From Parapedobacter indicus (GTDB taxonomy: Bacteria > Bacteroidota > Bacteroidia > Sphingobacteriales > Sphingobacteriaceae): a DNA stretch of 64,000 nt. Positions 17,303 through 25,853 of the stretch are shown here, piece by piece. The stretch covers positions 124,001 through 188,000 of the forward strand of contig NZ_FOQO01000001.1 in NCBI RefSeq assembly GCF_900113765.1. Reading direction: 5' to 3'. The notes beneath the pieces were generated by a model. The model was not told the DNA's origin. It worked only from the letters and a program-made list of their open reading frames with translations, and did no database searches. How positions within the stretch are numbered: position 1 is the first letter of the stretch; each line of letters starts with the position of its first letter. A program made the translations under genes and the position numbers.

Positions 17303-17638
17303 ATGAGTGAACACTATTATGATGAAAAGGATCTAGCAAAGTTCGGTAACATCGGCGAATTTCAAAAAGAGTTGGGAGATCGCTTTTTCGCTTACTATGG
17401 GGAGGTATTTAAGGACAGCGAATTATCAGCGCGGGAAAAATCGCTGATTGCCCTGGCAGTAGCACATGCCGTGCAATGCCCGTACTGTATCGATGCCTAT
17501 AGTACGGATGCCTATGAAAAAGGATGGAGCGAAGCGCAGATGATGGAAGCGGTTCATGTTGCGGCGGCCATACGGGGAGGAGCTTCCCTGGTGCACGGGG
17601 TGCAAATGATGAATAAGGTAAAGAAAATAGCCATGTAA
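17303..17638 (+). CDS. Arsenosugar biosynthesis-associated peroxidase-like (AhpD/CMD fold) protein
   Basis: The 111-aa product belongs to the carboxymuconolactone decarboxylase / AhpD fold. It has the redox pair C59-x-x-C62 in QCPYCIDAY, preceded by H55, and the closing helix with MMEAVHVAAAIRGG. Members of this exact type accompany arsS in arsenosugar clusters. I start it at ATG 17303; the frame extends to a TTG at 17273, which only adds residues unlike the family. It ends 2 bp before arsS, so coupling is likely. The precise reaction is not established. Confidence 0.88.
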   Translation: MSEHYYDEKDLAKFGNIGEFQKELGDRFFAYYGEVFKDSELSAREKSLIALAVAHAVQCPYCIDAYSTDAYEKGWSEAQMMEAVHVAAAIRGGASLVHGVQMMNKVKKIAM

Positions 17639-17640
17639 CG

Positions 17641-18690
17641 ATGAAATCATTAAAGGCACAACATCATTCCCTTGCCGATGCCCGCGCGCAGTTAGCCATC
17701 CTGGTATATGGGCAAGATGGCTCTACCATCCCTATTTCCTTCCGGGATAAATTGGCACAATCCCAGTCGTATCCCCTCAAGCCCGGGCAAATTGACACCT
17801 TGCAGATCAATATTGGTAAGATGTGCAATCAAACATGTAAGCATTGCCACGTGGATGCCGGGCCGGATCGGAAAGAGATCATGACTGCGGAGACCATGCA
17901 ACAATGCCTTGACGTACTTCGACAGCATGAGCAGCTCACCGTTGTAGACATTACCGGCGGAGCCCCCGAGATGAATCCCAACTTCCGCTGGTTTGTGGAA
18001 CAACTGACCCGATTGGATAAGCAGGTTATCGTACGATGTAATCTCACCATCATCGTGGCGAATAAAAAATATGCCGACCTGCCAGACTTCTATCGGAAAC
18101 ATCGTGTTGAAGTCGTTTCCTCTCTTCCCTTCTATGCCCAGGACAGGACCGACAGGCAACGGGGCGACGGTGTATTTGACGCCAGCATCCGCGCACTTCA
18201 GCTGCTCAACCGTATCGGCTATGGAAAAGAGGGATCCGGATTAAAACTCAACCTGGTTTACAATCCTTCAGGCGCTTTTTTGCCATCCGGCCAGACCGCT
18301 TTGGAAAAAACTTTTAGAGAGGTACTGAGGCAGCGGTTTTCCATTGAATTCAACGAGTTGTTTGTCATTACGAATATGCCCATCAGCCGTTTTCTTGATT
18401 ATTTACTGATGAGCGGAAATTACGAAAACTATATGGAAAAGCTTATCCATGCATATAATCCGGCAGCAGCGGCGAACGTAATGTGCCGCAACACTCTTTC
18501 CGTAGGATGGGACGGCTATCTGTACGATTGCGATTTTAATCAGATGTTGGAATTGAAAGTCAACTGTCTGAGTCAACACATCCGCGAATTCAATGATCAG
18601 ATGTTAAAGGAAAGAGAAATCGTTGTAGACAACCATTGCTATGGGTGCACAGCTGGATCGGGATCAAGCTGTGGAGGTACGATTGCTTAA
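17641..18690 (+). CDS. arsS: Arsenosugar biosynthesis radical SAM protein ArsS
   Basis: A 349-aa radical SAM enzyme. The [4Fe-4S]/SAM motif is C62-x3-C66-x2-C69 in MCNQTCKHCH, followed by DITGGAPEMNP. The C-terminal cluster region has MCRNTLSVGWDG, CDFNQ and the ending CYGCTAGSGSSCGG. Related ArsS enzymes attach the 5'-deoxyadenosyl group of SAM to dimethylarsinite, giving the precursor of arsenosugars. In some relatives a C-terminal Cys is selenocysteine; here all positions are Cys codons and the frame ends normally at TAA 18690. It sits in an operon with the peroxidase-like protein and two glycosyltransferases. No arsM methyltransferase or ArsR regulator is visible nearby. Confidence 0.92.
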   Translation: MKSLKAQHHSLADARAQLAILVYGQDGSTIPISFRDKLAQSQSYPLKPGQIDTLQINIGKMCNQTCKHCHVDAGPDRKEIMTAETMQQCLDVLRQHEQLTVVDITGGAPEMNPNFRWFVEQLTRLDKQVIVRCNLTIIVANKKYADLPDFYRKHRVEVVSSLPFYAQDRTDRQRGDGVFDASIRALQLLNRIGYGKEGSGLKLNLVYNPSGAFLPSGQTALEKTFREVLRQRFSIEFNELFVITNMPISRFLDYLLMSGNYENYMEKLIHAYNPAAAANVMCRNTLSVGWDGYLYDCDFNQMLELKVNCLSQHIREFNDQMLKEREIVVDNHCYGCTAGSGSSCGGTIA

Positions 18691-18704
18691 CTAACGCAGC
18701 ATGT

Positions 18705-19310
18705 ATGGCGCAAACGGATATCCTAATCATATTTGCCAAGAGGCCTGTTTATGGCAAGGTAAAGACCCGTCTTGCCGTTTCCATCGGCCCTGCCGCGGCT
18801 TTGGAAATTTATCGGCAACTGTTGAACCATACCTTGGATATAGCGACGAAAGTAGAAGTCGAAAAAATTATTTTTTATTCCGATGAGACGGCGCCTGATA
18901 ATAGAACTGTCTCTGGTTTTCGAAGCACCACGCAGCATGGCGTCGACTTAGGGGAGCGAATGAAAAATGCATTTGCGGATGTGTTCAGGCAGGGGTATGC
19001 CAAAGCAGTAATTGTTGGTGCGGACTGCCCAGCTATCGATGAAACGATTGTAGCAGCCGCTTTCGATACACTGGACAAACGGGATGTTGTCATTGGTCCC
19101 GCATATGACGGTGGTTACTATTTGTTGGGAATGAAGCGAGTGCACCCAATGCTGTTCGAAAATATTCCGTGGAGTACAGCAACCGTTTTTGAGAAGACCG
19201 TAGCGATTTGCAAAAACGACGAACTTAGTTATTCGCTTTTGCCGCCGTTGCCCGATGTGGATGAAGAAAAAGACCTGCCGCATCTGGCAAAAATGAACCA
19301 ACATGGATAA
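18705..19310 (+). CDS. TIGR04282-type glycosyltransferase (DUF2064)
   Basis: From ATG 18705 the product is 201 aa with a nucleotide-diphospho-sugar transferase fold. It opens with DILIIFAKRPVYGKVKTRLA and has HGVDLGERM, the metal-binding-type GADCP and GPAYDGGYYLLGM. The family is known as rSAM/selenodomain-associated transferase 1 because it travels with arsS-like genes. The frame is open back to 18636, inside arsS, but family members start at the point chosen. It is expected to help add the sugar moiety in arsenosugar synthesis (inference). It overlaps the next gene by 8 bp. Confidence 0.88.
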   Translation: MAQTDILIIFAKRPVYGKVKTRLAVSIGPAAALEIYRQLLNHTLDIATKVEVEKIIFYSDETAPDNRTVSGFRSTTQHGVDLGERMKNAFADVFRQGYAKAVIVGADCPAIDETIVAAAFDTLDKRDVVIGPAYDGGYYLLGMKRVHPMLFENIPWSTATVFEKTVAICKNDELSYSLLPPLPDVDEEKDLPHLAKMNQHG

Positions 19311-20007
19311 TCGGCAAACCTTCCTAAGTATCATCATCCCGACATACAATGAGGCTGGGCATATCGTGCGTACACTCAACAAAATACATGCGGCGAATGA
19401 GACGCATCATACAGAAATAATTGTCGTAGACGGTGGCAGTACCGATGATACGGTCGCTTTGGCTGCCGCTGCGCGGGCAATCGTTGTGCAAAGCGAACGG
19501 AAGGGTAGAGCGGCTCAGATGAACAAAGGGGGTGCCCGGGCAACCGGAGAAATGCTTTATTTTCTTCATGCAGATAGCACCCCACCTACTAACTTTATGC
19601 ATGACATTCACGCGGCCCATTCACAGGGGGTAAAAAGCGGATGCTTCCGGCTTGCCTTTGACTGTCACCATTGGTTTTTGAGGGCGAATGCCTGGTTTAC
19701 CCGGTTTGATCTTAATGCCTTCCGCTTTGGCGATCAAAGTCTATTCGTTACCAAAGCGGTATTTCAGAAGTCGGGTGGATTCAGGGAAGATTTGTACATC
19801 ATGGAAGACCAAGAGATCATACACCGCTTAAAGAAGCACGGAAAATTTGCCGTGCTCAACGACAACGTTGTCACTTCCGCCAGGAAATACCTGGAAAATG
19901 GCATATACCGGATGCAAGGCATTTTTTATGCCACGTGGATTTTATACTACCTCGGATATTCACAGGCCCGTTTGGTCAAGTTGCATCGGAGATTTGTGAG
20001 GAGATAA
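19303..20007 (+). CDS. TIGR04283-type family 2 glycosyltransferase
   Basis: The 234-aa GT-A enzyme has LSIIIPTYNEAGHI, VVDGGSTDDT, the acceptor-side RAAQMNKGG and the metal-binding FLHADS. MEDQEIIHRLKKHG lies near residue 170, and a membrane-associated C-terminal helix contains GIFYATWILYYLGY. This is rSAM/selenodomain-associated transferase 2, the usual partner of the preceding gene. The ATG overlaps the previous stop (ATGGATAA), which indicates translational coupling. It probably works at the cytoplasmic face of the inner membrane. Confidence 0.9.
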   Translation: MDNRQTFLSIIIPTYNEAGHIVRTLNKIHAANETHHTEIIVVDGGSTDDTVALAAAARAIVVQSERKGRAAQMNKGGARATGEMLYFLHADSTPPTNFMHDIHAAHSQGVKSGCFRLAFDCHHWFLRANAWFTRFDLNAFRFGDQSLFVTKAVFQKSGGFREDLYIMEDQEIIHRLKKHGKFAVLNDNVVTSARKYLENGIYRMQGIFYATWILYYLGYSQARLVKLHRRFVRR

Positions 20008-20031
20008 TCATTGTTAATTGAGTTGATAACT

Positions 20032-21105
20032 ATGAAGCCCAATGATGAAAATGCAAAATTACCGCCGGCACAGCGGCCCTTTCGGGTGCTGATTATATCG
20101 GGCTCGCAAAGAAGGCAATATAATTGCCCGGGGGTTGATAGCAAATCCAGGACGCTGATGTTAAAGATGGCGGAAATGTTACCCAAGGAATGGGAAATCG
20201 ATTACGAAGACCTGGGCAACGTTTACGCAAGAGAAAGAATACAAAGTTGCAATGCCTGTGTGTCGACGGCAATGGCCCTTTGTGTATGGCCCTGCAATTG
20301 TTATGAAAAGGATAGTCGTAAAGAACCCGACCTGATGTGGAACCTAGATCTATACGCCCGGTTGGATATGGCGGATGCCTGGGCAATTATCGGCCCCATC
20401 AACTGGTATAGCTGCAGTAGCAACCTAAAATTGATGTTCGATCGGCTGGTGTGCATGAATGGTGGCAATCCGGATGAAAAAAGCATTGACCACAAGAATC
20501 CGGAAAAAGCAATGGCTTTGGAACACACCGCCCAGTGGGAAGCGATGAGCCTGAATCATTTGGAAGGACGGACCGCAGCCTTCTTTTGTTATGGAGACGA
20601 GGGAGGCGATGAACTAGACGAAGCCGGGCGCCCAAAAATCCTGCAGCATAAACATTATTTCGACCCCGTTGACGAACCTTTTGCGAATGAACGCAATGCG
20701 TATGCGCCATTGGTGTGGCAATGCCGGTATGGAGGCGTAGAAGTGCCTGATCATCTTTGGAAATGCGGCATTACCGGTAAAGACAAGAAATACAGCGATA
20801 ACCAAGCGGAACATATGGTTGATGAGAACGAATTTATGGCCTCATTTTCCGCTTGGGTGCGGGATTTCGAAAATTTTGTCCGGCAGAAAGGCAAAGTGCC
20901 GCCCAACCGGTACCGAGCCTTCGGTTATAAAGCACCAACGCATTTTTGGGGAAACGTAAAAGATGGCATACGGTACGTCCGCATGATGGTGGGCAAAGCG
21001 CCCAAAGGTTCTTCACCCCGGACACAGGAGGACCTCGGACTGAATAAAGATGCCACTTGGCACACCAAGAAAGGTGAGGGAGAAAAACTAAGGCGCCATG
21101 ATTAG
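20032..21105 (+). CDS. Flavodoxin-fold NAD(P)H-dependent oxidoreductase
   Basis: From ATG 20032 the product is 357 aa. The N-terminal half is a flavodoxin-like FMN reductase fold (FRVLIISGSQRR as the phosphate loop, AIIGPINWYSCSSNLKLMFDRL as the flavin-ring loop). It is longer than the usual 180-250 aa. It carries an unusual Cys-rich insertion (CNACVSTAMALCVWPCNCY, about residues 72-90) and a C-terminal extension of about 120 residues, with YRAFGYKAPTHFWGN near 295. It lies in the arsenosugar operon and overlaps the next gene by 8 bp, so it may reduce an arsenic or lipid intermediate (inference). A TTG at 20011 is a less likely start. Confidence 0.82.
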   Translation: MKPNDENAKLPPAQRPFRVLIISGSQRRQYNCPGVDSKSRTLMLKMAEMLPKEWEIDYEDLGNVYARERIQSCNACVSTAMALCVWPCNCYEKDSRKEPDLMWNLDLYARLDMADAWAIIGPINWYSCSSNLKLMFDRLVCMNGGNPDEKSIDHKNPEKAMALEHTAQWEAMSLNHLEGRTAAFFCYGDEGGDELDEAGRPKILQHKHYFDPVDEPFANERNAYAPLVWQCRYGGVEVPDHLWKCGITGKDKKYSDNQAEHMVDENEFMASFSAWVRDFENFVRQKGKVPPNRYRAFGYKAPTHFWGNVKDGIRYVRMMVGKAPKGSSPRTQEDLGLNKDATWHTKKGEGEKLRRHD

Positions 21106-21958
21106 GTCCATTTTCGATGTTTACGGCGCACCTGTACTGGTCATTTTCTTTGTCTTGCTTTTTTTCCTCGAAAGCAACTACCAGCTGCGCAAACGGGTAC
21201 AAGGCCGATGGAAGCGGATAATTATTAATTTTATTGTTTCGATACCGGCGTTTTTACTGCTCCGGCTGATGCTGATTCCGGCAATGGTTTGGCTGGCCGT
21301 GAAAAACCAGTCTTGGCACATCGGCCTCAACCAGCTATTTGACGCGGCTCCACTTATTGAGGGGGCAATCGCCTTTCTGCTACTTGATTATAGCAATTAT
21401 CTGTGGCACATTTTACTCCATAAGTTGCCGGTTCTTTGGCGCTTCCATTTGGTGCATCACTGCGATCTTGACTTGGATATCACGACCGCATTCCGTTTTC
21501 ATTTCGGGGAGCTGGTCGGGTCGGTGCTTTTCCGCGGCGCAGCCGTTGTTTTGATTGGCGCCAGTCCTGTCGCCGTGTTGATTTATGAAATTGCCTTTGA
21601 GGCCGCCACACAATTTCACCACAGCAACCTAAAAATGCCATTCCGGTTGGAAAAGACGTTGAATTTCCTGGTTGTTACCCCGCGTATGCATGGCATTCAC
21701 CATTCGGTTGTCAAGCGGGAAACCGATAGTAATTACGCGATTGTTTTTTCGGTTTGGGACCGGATACACCGCACGGTCCGTCTGAATGTCCCTCAAAACA
21801 GGATCATAACGGGCGTACCGTCCTATGCCGACGAAAGTGAATTGACTATTGGCCGGCTCTTCAAACTGCCCTTTACGAAAATCCGTCCCTGGCCAAGTGT
21901 AGGACACGGCGCTTCGGGCGACGAAAAGAAAGAAAACCGGAATCAATTGGAAAAATGA
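21098..21958 (+). CDS. Sterol desaturase / fatty acid hydroxylase family membrane protein
   Basis: The 286-aa protein has about four membrane helices in the first half. The diiron histidine boxes of the family are present: HILLH (about 107-111), HLVHH (120-124), HHSNLKMP (about 173) and HGIHH (about 200-204). Enzymes of this family hydroxylate or desaturate lipids at the membrane using O2. The start overlaps the stop of the flavodoxin-like gene (ATGATTAG), so the two are coupled, and the reductase could supply electrons (inference). The final ITGVPSYADES tail is duplicated as a fossil at 11064-11165. The substrate is unknown; a lipid carrying arsenosugar is one possibility. Confidence 0.88.
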   Translation: MIRSIFDVYGAPVLVIFFVLLFFLESNYQLRKRVQGRWKRIIINFIVSIPAFLLLRLMLIPAMVWLAVKNQSWHIGLNQLFDAAPLIEGAIAFLLLDYSNYLWHILLHKLPVLWRFHLVHHCDLDLDITTAFRFHFGELVGSVLFRGAAVVLIGASPVAVLIYEIAFEAATQFHHSNLKMPFRLEKTLNFLVVTPRMHGIHHSVVKRETDSNYAIVFSVWDRIHRTVRLNVPQNRIITGVPSYADESELTIGRLFKLPFTKIRPWPSVGHGASGDEKKENRNQLEK

Positions 21959-22099
21959 TATCTTTTTCGAAGGCGTTGCAATGCCGAGGGGGCTGCCGCG
22001 GTTTCTCATTGGCAAGAAACGCTACAGCTAAATTTGCCCTGGCTTTCAATTGCGAATTACAAAGGAAATTGAGAACTTACAACCCAAAATAAGAAAGAT

Positions 22100-23008
22100 A
22101 TGAACAGCACATCATGCAAATCCATCGCCACTATTTTCCTTTTCCTGTTATGCCAATTTGGCTTCGCTCAAGATAAGGCAACGCTAAGAAAGGATATTGA
22201 GCGGATTTTGGCTAACTATCAAGCCCGCATTGGAATCGCTGTTCACAACCAGGATTTTAGCGACAGCCTGATTGTAGCGGGCAACTATCACTTCCCTTTT
22301 CAAAGTGTTTACAAATTTCATCTAGGAATTGCGGTATTAAATCAAGTAGATAACGGGATTTTAAAATTGGACCAGCCAATTCGCGTGTCAAAGGCCGCGG
22401 TCACTACCGATCTATATAGTCCCATAAAAGACAAATATCCAGATGGAGTAACCCTGCCTTTGAGCGAAGTGATTAAGTATACCATTGCTGAGAGTGACAA
22501 TGTGGGTTGCGATATTCTCTTTGAACTACTAGGCGGGCCGGATGCCGTTCAGGCCTATTTTTCGGATAAAGGTTATGGCAATCTTTCTATCAAGTTAACG
22601 GAAGCGGTCCAGCAAAAAGAATGGGACCTACAATTTGCCAATTGGACAACCGTTGGATCGTGCAACCATATTTTATACGACTATTATACCAATCGTAAAA
22701 GGCTATTATCGCCTACATCGCATCAATTTCTGTGGGATACGATGCGTGGAACGAAGACAGGCGTTAATCGCATTAAGGGAGACCTGCCAACAGGAACCGT
22801 CGTTGCCCATAAAACGGGATATTCGGGACAAAACAAACAAACGGGAATTACTGCCGCGGTAAATGATATCGGCGTGGTCAGTTTACCGAATGGCGATGTT
22901 TTTTATATGACGGTTCTAGTAACGGATAGCAAAGAGGAAGAATCCGTAAGTGCTAAAGCGATCGCCGAGGTCTCTAAAGCCGCGTACGATTATTTCACAG
23001 CAAGGTAA
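22100..23008 (+). CDS. Class A beta-lactamase, subclass A2 type
   Basis: The 302-aa product has a signal peptide (cleavage after GFAQ, about residue 24). It has the class A active-site motifs S69-V-Y-K72, S132-D-N134 and K238-T-G240, the last in HKTGYSG. The omega-loop segment around E168 (TEAVQQKEWDLQFANW) resembles the PER/VEB/CfxA branch, in which that region is rearranged and spaced differently from TEM. It hydrolyses beta-lactams in the periplasm; spectrum cannot be predicted. No ampR-like regulator is adjacent. The 3' end overlaps the convergent gene at 22990 by 19 bp. Confidence 0.93.
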   Translation: MNSTSCKSIATIFLFLLCQFGFAQDKATLRKDIERILANYQARIGIAVHNQDFSDSLIVAGNYHFPFQSVYKFHLGIAVLNQVDNGILKLDQPIRVSKAAVTTDLYSPIKDKYPDGVTLPLSEVIKYTIAESDNVGCDILFELLGGPDAVQAYFSDKGYGNLSIKLTEAVQQKEWDLQFANWTTVGSCNHILYDYYTNRKRLLSPTSHQFLWDTMRGTKTGVNRIKGDLPTGTVVAHKTGYSGQNKQTGITAAVNDIGVVSLPNGDVFYMTVLVTDSKEEESVSAKAIAEVSKAAYDYFTAR

Positions 23009-23847
23009 TCTTCACTGGTTATGTTAGCAACGCTTCGAAATCGCCGCTGTTTTTCAGGGGTGAATACGAAAGGCACAGCAAAAATTTTTGGGAGGAAGCG
23101 GCCGCGTTTATAGATAATCGGTAGACGATGCGTTACCAAGCCCAATACCCGCACTGCCTCCCGATTGAAGGGGTCGGATTCCGATCGTTCAAAGTGGATC
23201 GAATCCAGGCGTCCCTGTTCGTCCGTTTCTACCCATAACACCACTTTCAATTCTTCCTCGACGGGTGGAAGCGTCGACCAGTTGATGAGCGAGTCAATCA
23301 TGGGGATTAGGTCATGACCGTCCCACATAATCACTGGGGTATTCTTGGATAAAGAATTGTCAAAATACTTCTCGCTTATCTTGTGCCCTTCGGCAAATAC
23401 AAGTTCCCACTCATGCTCGTAGATCGCGGAAAACCCCGAGTGTTCGTAATAGATCAATTCCCCGTTATAAGTGGTCACCGTGTCCGAAAACCAATCGGCA
23501 TACACACGGTTGTCCTGTACTTTTCCCGGAAATAGCACATCCAGTTCCGTCTTGGCGCTCCGGTCGCAATTGTAAATATCTGTCAGGTACAGCCGGTTAT
23601 CTATCACCTCCCAATACGCAATGTATCCGCGCCAGCAGCCGGTGTTTATTTCAAGAAGTGAATCAGGAAAAAACGGTTTGTCCCATTGGTTTCGTTCTTT
23701 CCATTGTTCGAGCGGCAATGCATGTAGAAGCAACGTGTCTCCACCGATAACCAACCGATCTGGAGCCTGTTCGGTGGCATAACCTGGAAATGAGGCCGTG
23801 ATCATGCATAACACAAACGATAAGCCGCCGATAACTGTAAACTTCAT
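22990..23847 (-). CDS. Exported protein with a TonB-C-like end
   Basis: From ATG 23847 the product is 285 aa with a signal peptide (about 25 residues). A central region of unknown family follows (NTGCWRGYIAYWEV, TDIYNCDRSAKTELD). The C-terminal 90 residues read VVLWVETDEQGRLDSIHFERS, then FNREAVRVLG and FLPKIFAVPFVF, which follows the pattern of the TonB C-terminal fold. No membrane-spanning TonB anchor or Pro-rich linker is present, so it is not a classical TonB; related stand-alone domains occur widely in Bacteroidota. The upstream TTG 23853 is a poorer start. It converges with, and overlaps, the beta-lactamase gene. Confidence 0.75.
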   Translation of the reverse strand: MKFTVIGGLSFVLCMITASFPGYATEQAPDRLVIGGDTLLLHALPLEQWKERNQWDKPFFPDSLLEINTGCWRGYIAYWEVIDNRLYLTDIYNCDRSAKTELDVLFPGKVQDNRVYADWFSDTVTTYNGELIYYEHSGFSAIYEHEWELVFAEGHKISEKYFDNSLSKNTPVIMWDGHDLIPMIDSLINWSTLPPVEEELKVVLWVETDEQGRLDSIHFERSESDPFNREAVRVLGLVTHRLPIIYKRGRFLPKIFAVPFVFTPEKQRRFRSVANITSEDYLAVK

Positions 23848-24037
23848 ACCCAATACTCATTTATTTATTGATGAATATTACTCGGAAATTCCATATGTCG
23901 ACTTATGCCCCCTTTCTTGCTGAGTTCAGCAGGCTTCGACAGGAATTAAAAGTAAAACAAGTTTGAACCCCAACTGTTAATCAATTTCCGGCGGGCTTGG
24001 TACTTGACTGCTTTACTGATAATCTAACTATTAGGAT

Positions 24038-24742
24038 ATGAAAAAGATACTGATGATACTCACTTCGCATTCGGCTATGGAAAATACCGATAGCAAAACC
24101 GGTGTCTGGCTGGGCGAATTTACAGATCCATACTATGAACTGCTAGACCAGGGATATGAAATTACGCTGGCTTCTCCCCAAGGCGGTCAGCCGCCGATAG
24201 ACCCAATAAGCAAGCTTACCGAAAACCTCACGGCATCCAACCGCAGGTTTAATGATGATCCTGCTGCTCAAACCGCCTTTGGCACGACACGCAAACTGGA
24301 CGCTGTCAATCCGGAAGAATACGATGCATTGTTTTTGCCGGGGGGGCACGGACCGCTGTGGGACTTGGCGAACGATGAAACATGCGCCAGGATCATCCTT
24401 GATTTCTATAATTCCGGCAAACCGGTGGCAGCGGTATGCCACGGTCCGGCGGCTTTAATCAAAGCAGTGGAACTGCAACCCGAATTGCTGAATGGTAAAA
24501 GGGTGACTGCTTTCTCCAACGCAGAGGAAGCACTGGTGATGAAGAGCGACAACATCCCTTATAAGTTGGAAACACGGCTCAAAGAATTGGGCGCTGATTT
24601 TCATGCTGCACTTATTCCGATGACTTCCCACGTGGAGGTAGACGGGCTACTGATCACCGGGCAAAACCCGTTATCAGCCGGACCAACGGCGAAAGCACTG
24701 ATTGAACGGCTGCAGACGAATGAAGTGCCGGAAACTAACTGA
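24038..24742 (+). CDS. DJ-1/PfpI family protein (Hsp31-like glyoxalase III / protease fold)
   Basis: A 234-aa cytoplasmic protein with the class I glutamine-amidotransferase-like fold. The nucleophile elbow is AAVC134-H-G, with C134 and H135; the supporting acid is E27 in TGVWLGEFTDPYY, and LFLPGGHGPLWDL lies before the elbow. The layout matches the Hsp31/glyoxalase III-like branch, whose members detoxify methylglyoxal or act as chaperones. It is monocistronic and faces the iclR remnant tail to tail. The exact reaction is not certain. Confidence 0.9.
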   Translation: MKKILMILTSHSAMENTDSKTGVWLGEFTDPYYELLDQGYEITLASPQGGQPPIDPISKLTENLTASNRRFNDDPAAQTAFGTTRKLDAVNPEEYDALFLPGGHGPLWDLANDETCARIILDFYNSGKPVAAVCHGPAALIKAVELQPELLNGKRVTAFSNAEEALVMKSDNIPYKLETRLKELGADFHAALIPMTSHVEVDGLLITGQNPLSAGPTAKALIERLQTNEVPETN

Positions 24743-24809
24743 CGGTATTCTGTTCTTCCAGCAAATTCGTATGGTTGCCAACGGTTTTATGTCCGGCTTA
24801 TCCAAACAC

Positions 24810-25514
24810 TTAGCCAATCTTATGGTTCAAATCACGGTTAATACGTTCGGCGGTCTGTTTGAGCGCGGCGATAATCGCTTCTTTTTTTTCATTTTTAAAC
24901 CTACTTATCGGTAAATAGACGCCAATACTACCTTGGGGCTTCCCTTGCTGGAAAACAGGGACAGCCACACCGGCAATATCCGACTCCGCGTGATGCAAGG
25001 CCATCTGATCATTCTTTATTTTTTCAAGTAGCCCGAGTAGGTCGGTATGATGCTTCGCTTCGGACCACATGTCGCCAGGCATTCCATATTGCTGAATAAA
25101 TGCTTCCCTTTCTTGGACGGACATGGTGGCAATGAGTACGCGGCCCGTAGCCGTCAAATATGCATGTTTTTCATCACGTGTATTTGCTTGCAACTCGTGT
25201 TCGCTGGTCTCTTTGTGGATAGTTACCCGCAGGTTATCTTTAAGGATTGCTAAGATGCAACTTTCGTTGATTTCGGTTTGCAATGCCTTTAAATGAGGTT
25301 TTGCCGCTTCCAGTAGGCTGCGCTTGTTAGAGAAATTATGCGTTAAGTAGTACGCCTTTGGACCAAGCTGGTAGTTGCCATCTTCTTTTTCGACGTAACC
25401 GCGTAGGATCAATGTTTTAAGAATGTTGGCACACGTGCTATGATTAAGTTTCAACTGGTCCGCAATCTGGCGCAATCCGATTTCCTGGTCTGTATTTAGG
25501 GAGAGCACCTCCAA
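24810..25514 (-). pseudogene. IclR family regulator truncated at its 5' end
   Basis: The frame holds most of an IclR protein: winged HTH (LRQIADQLKLNHSTCANILKTL), LGPKAYYLTHNF, then the effector domain with ATGRVLIATM, HAESDIAGVAVPVF and GSIGVYLP. Family members start about 15-25 residues earlier, ahead of the VLEVLSLN helix. Here there is no in-frame ATG or GTG at that place; only TTG 25514 is available, and the frame then runs straight into transporter coding sequence on the other strand. I infer loss of the start and promoter. A product from TTG would keep most of the HTH, so residual function is not excluded. Confidence 0.72.
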
Positions 25515-25706
25515 AACATCATGCTCTCTTTTGCATTCGTTGTGGGCGCGACGGCGCCGTTCCTCCTTGGGCTGATCAAGCCCGTCATCGGTTTAGCTGA
25601 GGGCATCTCGCTGCTTTCTATCGGCTTATTGGTAGCCGCGGTATTTGTTTTTGTAGCTGTTAAGGTCTTTTTGAAAAAGGATCGAATCCAAGGAGATAGC
25701 ATTTAA
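25515..25706 (+). pseudogene. 3' remnant of an MFS transporter gene
   Basis: The frame that includes ATG 25521 encodes about 61 residues forming the last two helices of a major facilitator transporter: FAFVVGATAPFLLGLIKPVIGL, then ISLLSIGLLVAAVFVFVAVKVFLKKD. The first ten helices are missing, and the sequence immediately left is the 5' part of iclR on the opposite strand. This is what remains of a gene that was divergent from iclR before a deletion. It cannot encode a working transporter. Confidence 0.8.
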
Positions 25707-25853
25707 GTGGTACGGTACGAAACGGTTGCCTCGGTGCAACGGTCTTACTGTGATGGGTTCAAACGATCTCTTCCGTTTATTGGATACGCTTAAAATGGTA
25801 TTTATCAGCATTTCCTTGCACGCGTAATCAAATAAGGCTAAATTCGCAGATTA

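Noticed and set aside
17641-18690. ArsS as a selenoprotein
   Set aside because: All C-terminal positions that may be selenocysteine in relatives are Cys codons here, and the frame ends in an ordinary stop with no in-frame TGA before it.
18636-18704. Longer start for the TIGR04282 transferase
   Set aside because: The extra residues are read from the end of arsS in another frame; the family begins at the ATG at 18705.
23854-24037. GTCGAC at about 23896 as a fourth LytTR site
   Set aside because: The nearest second half-site (TTCGAC) is about 37 bp away, not 21 bp, and the spacer lacks the shared GC.
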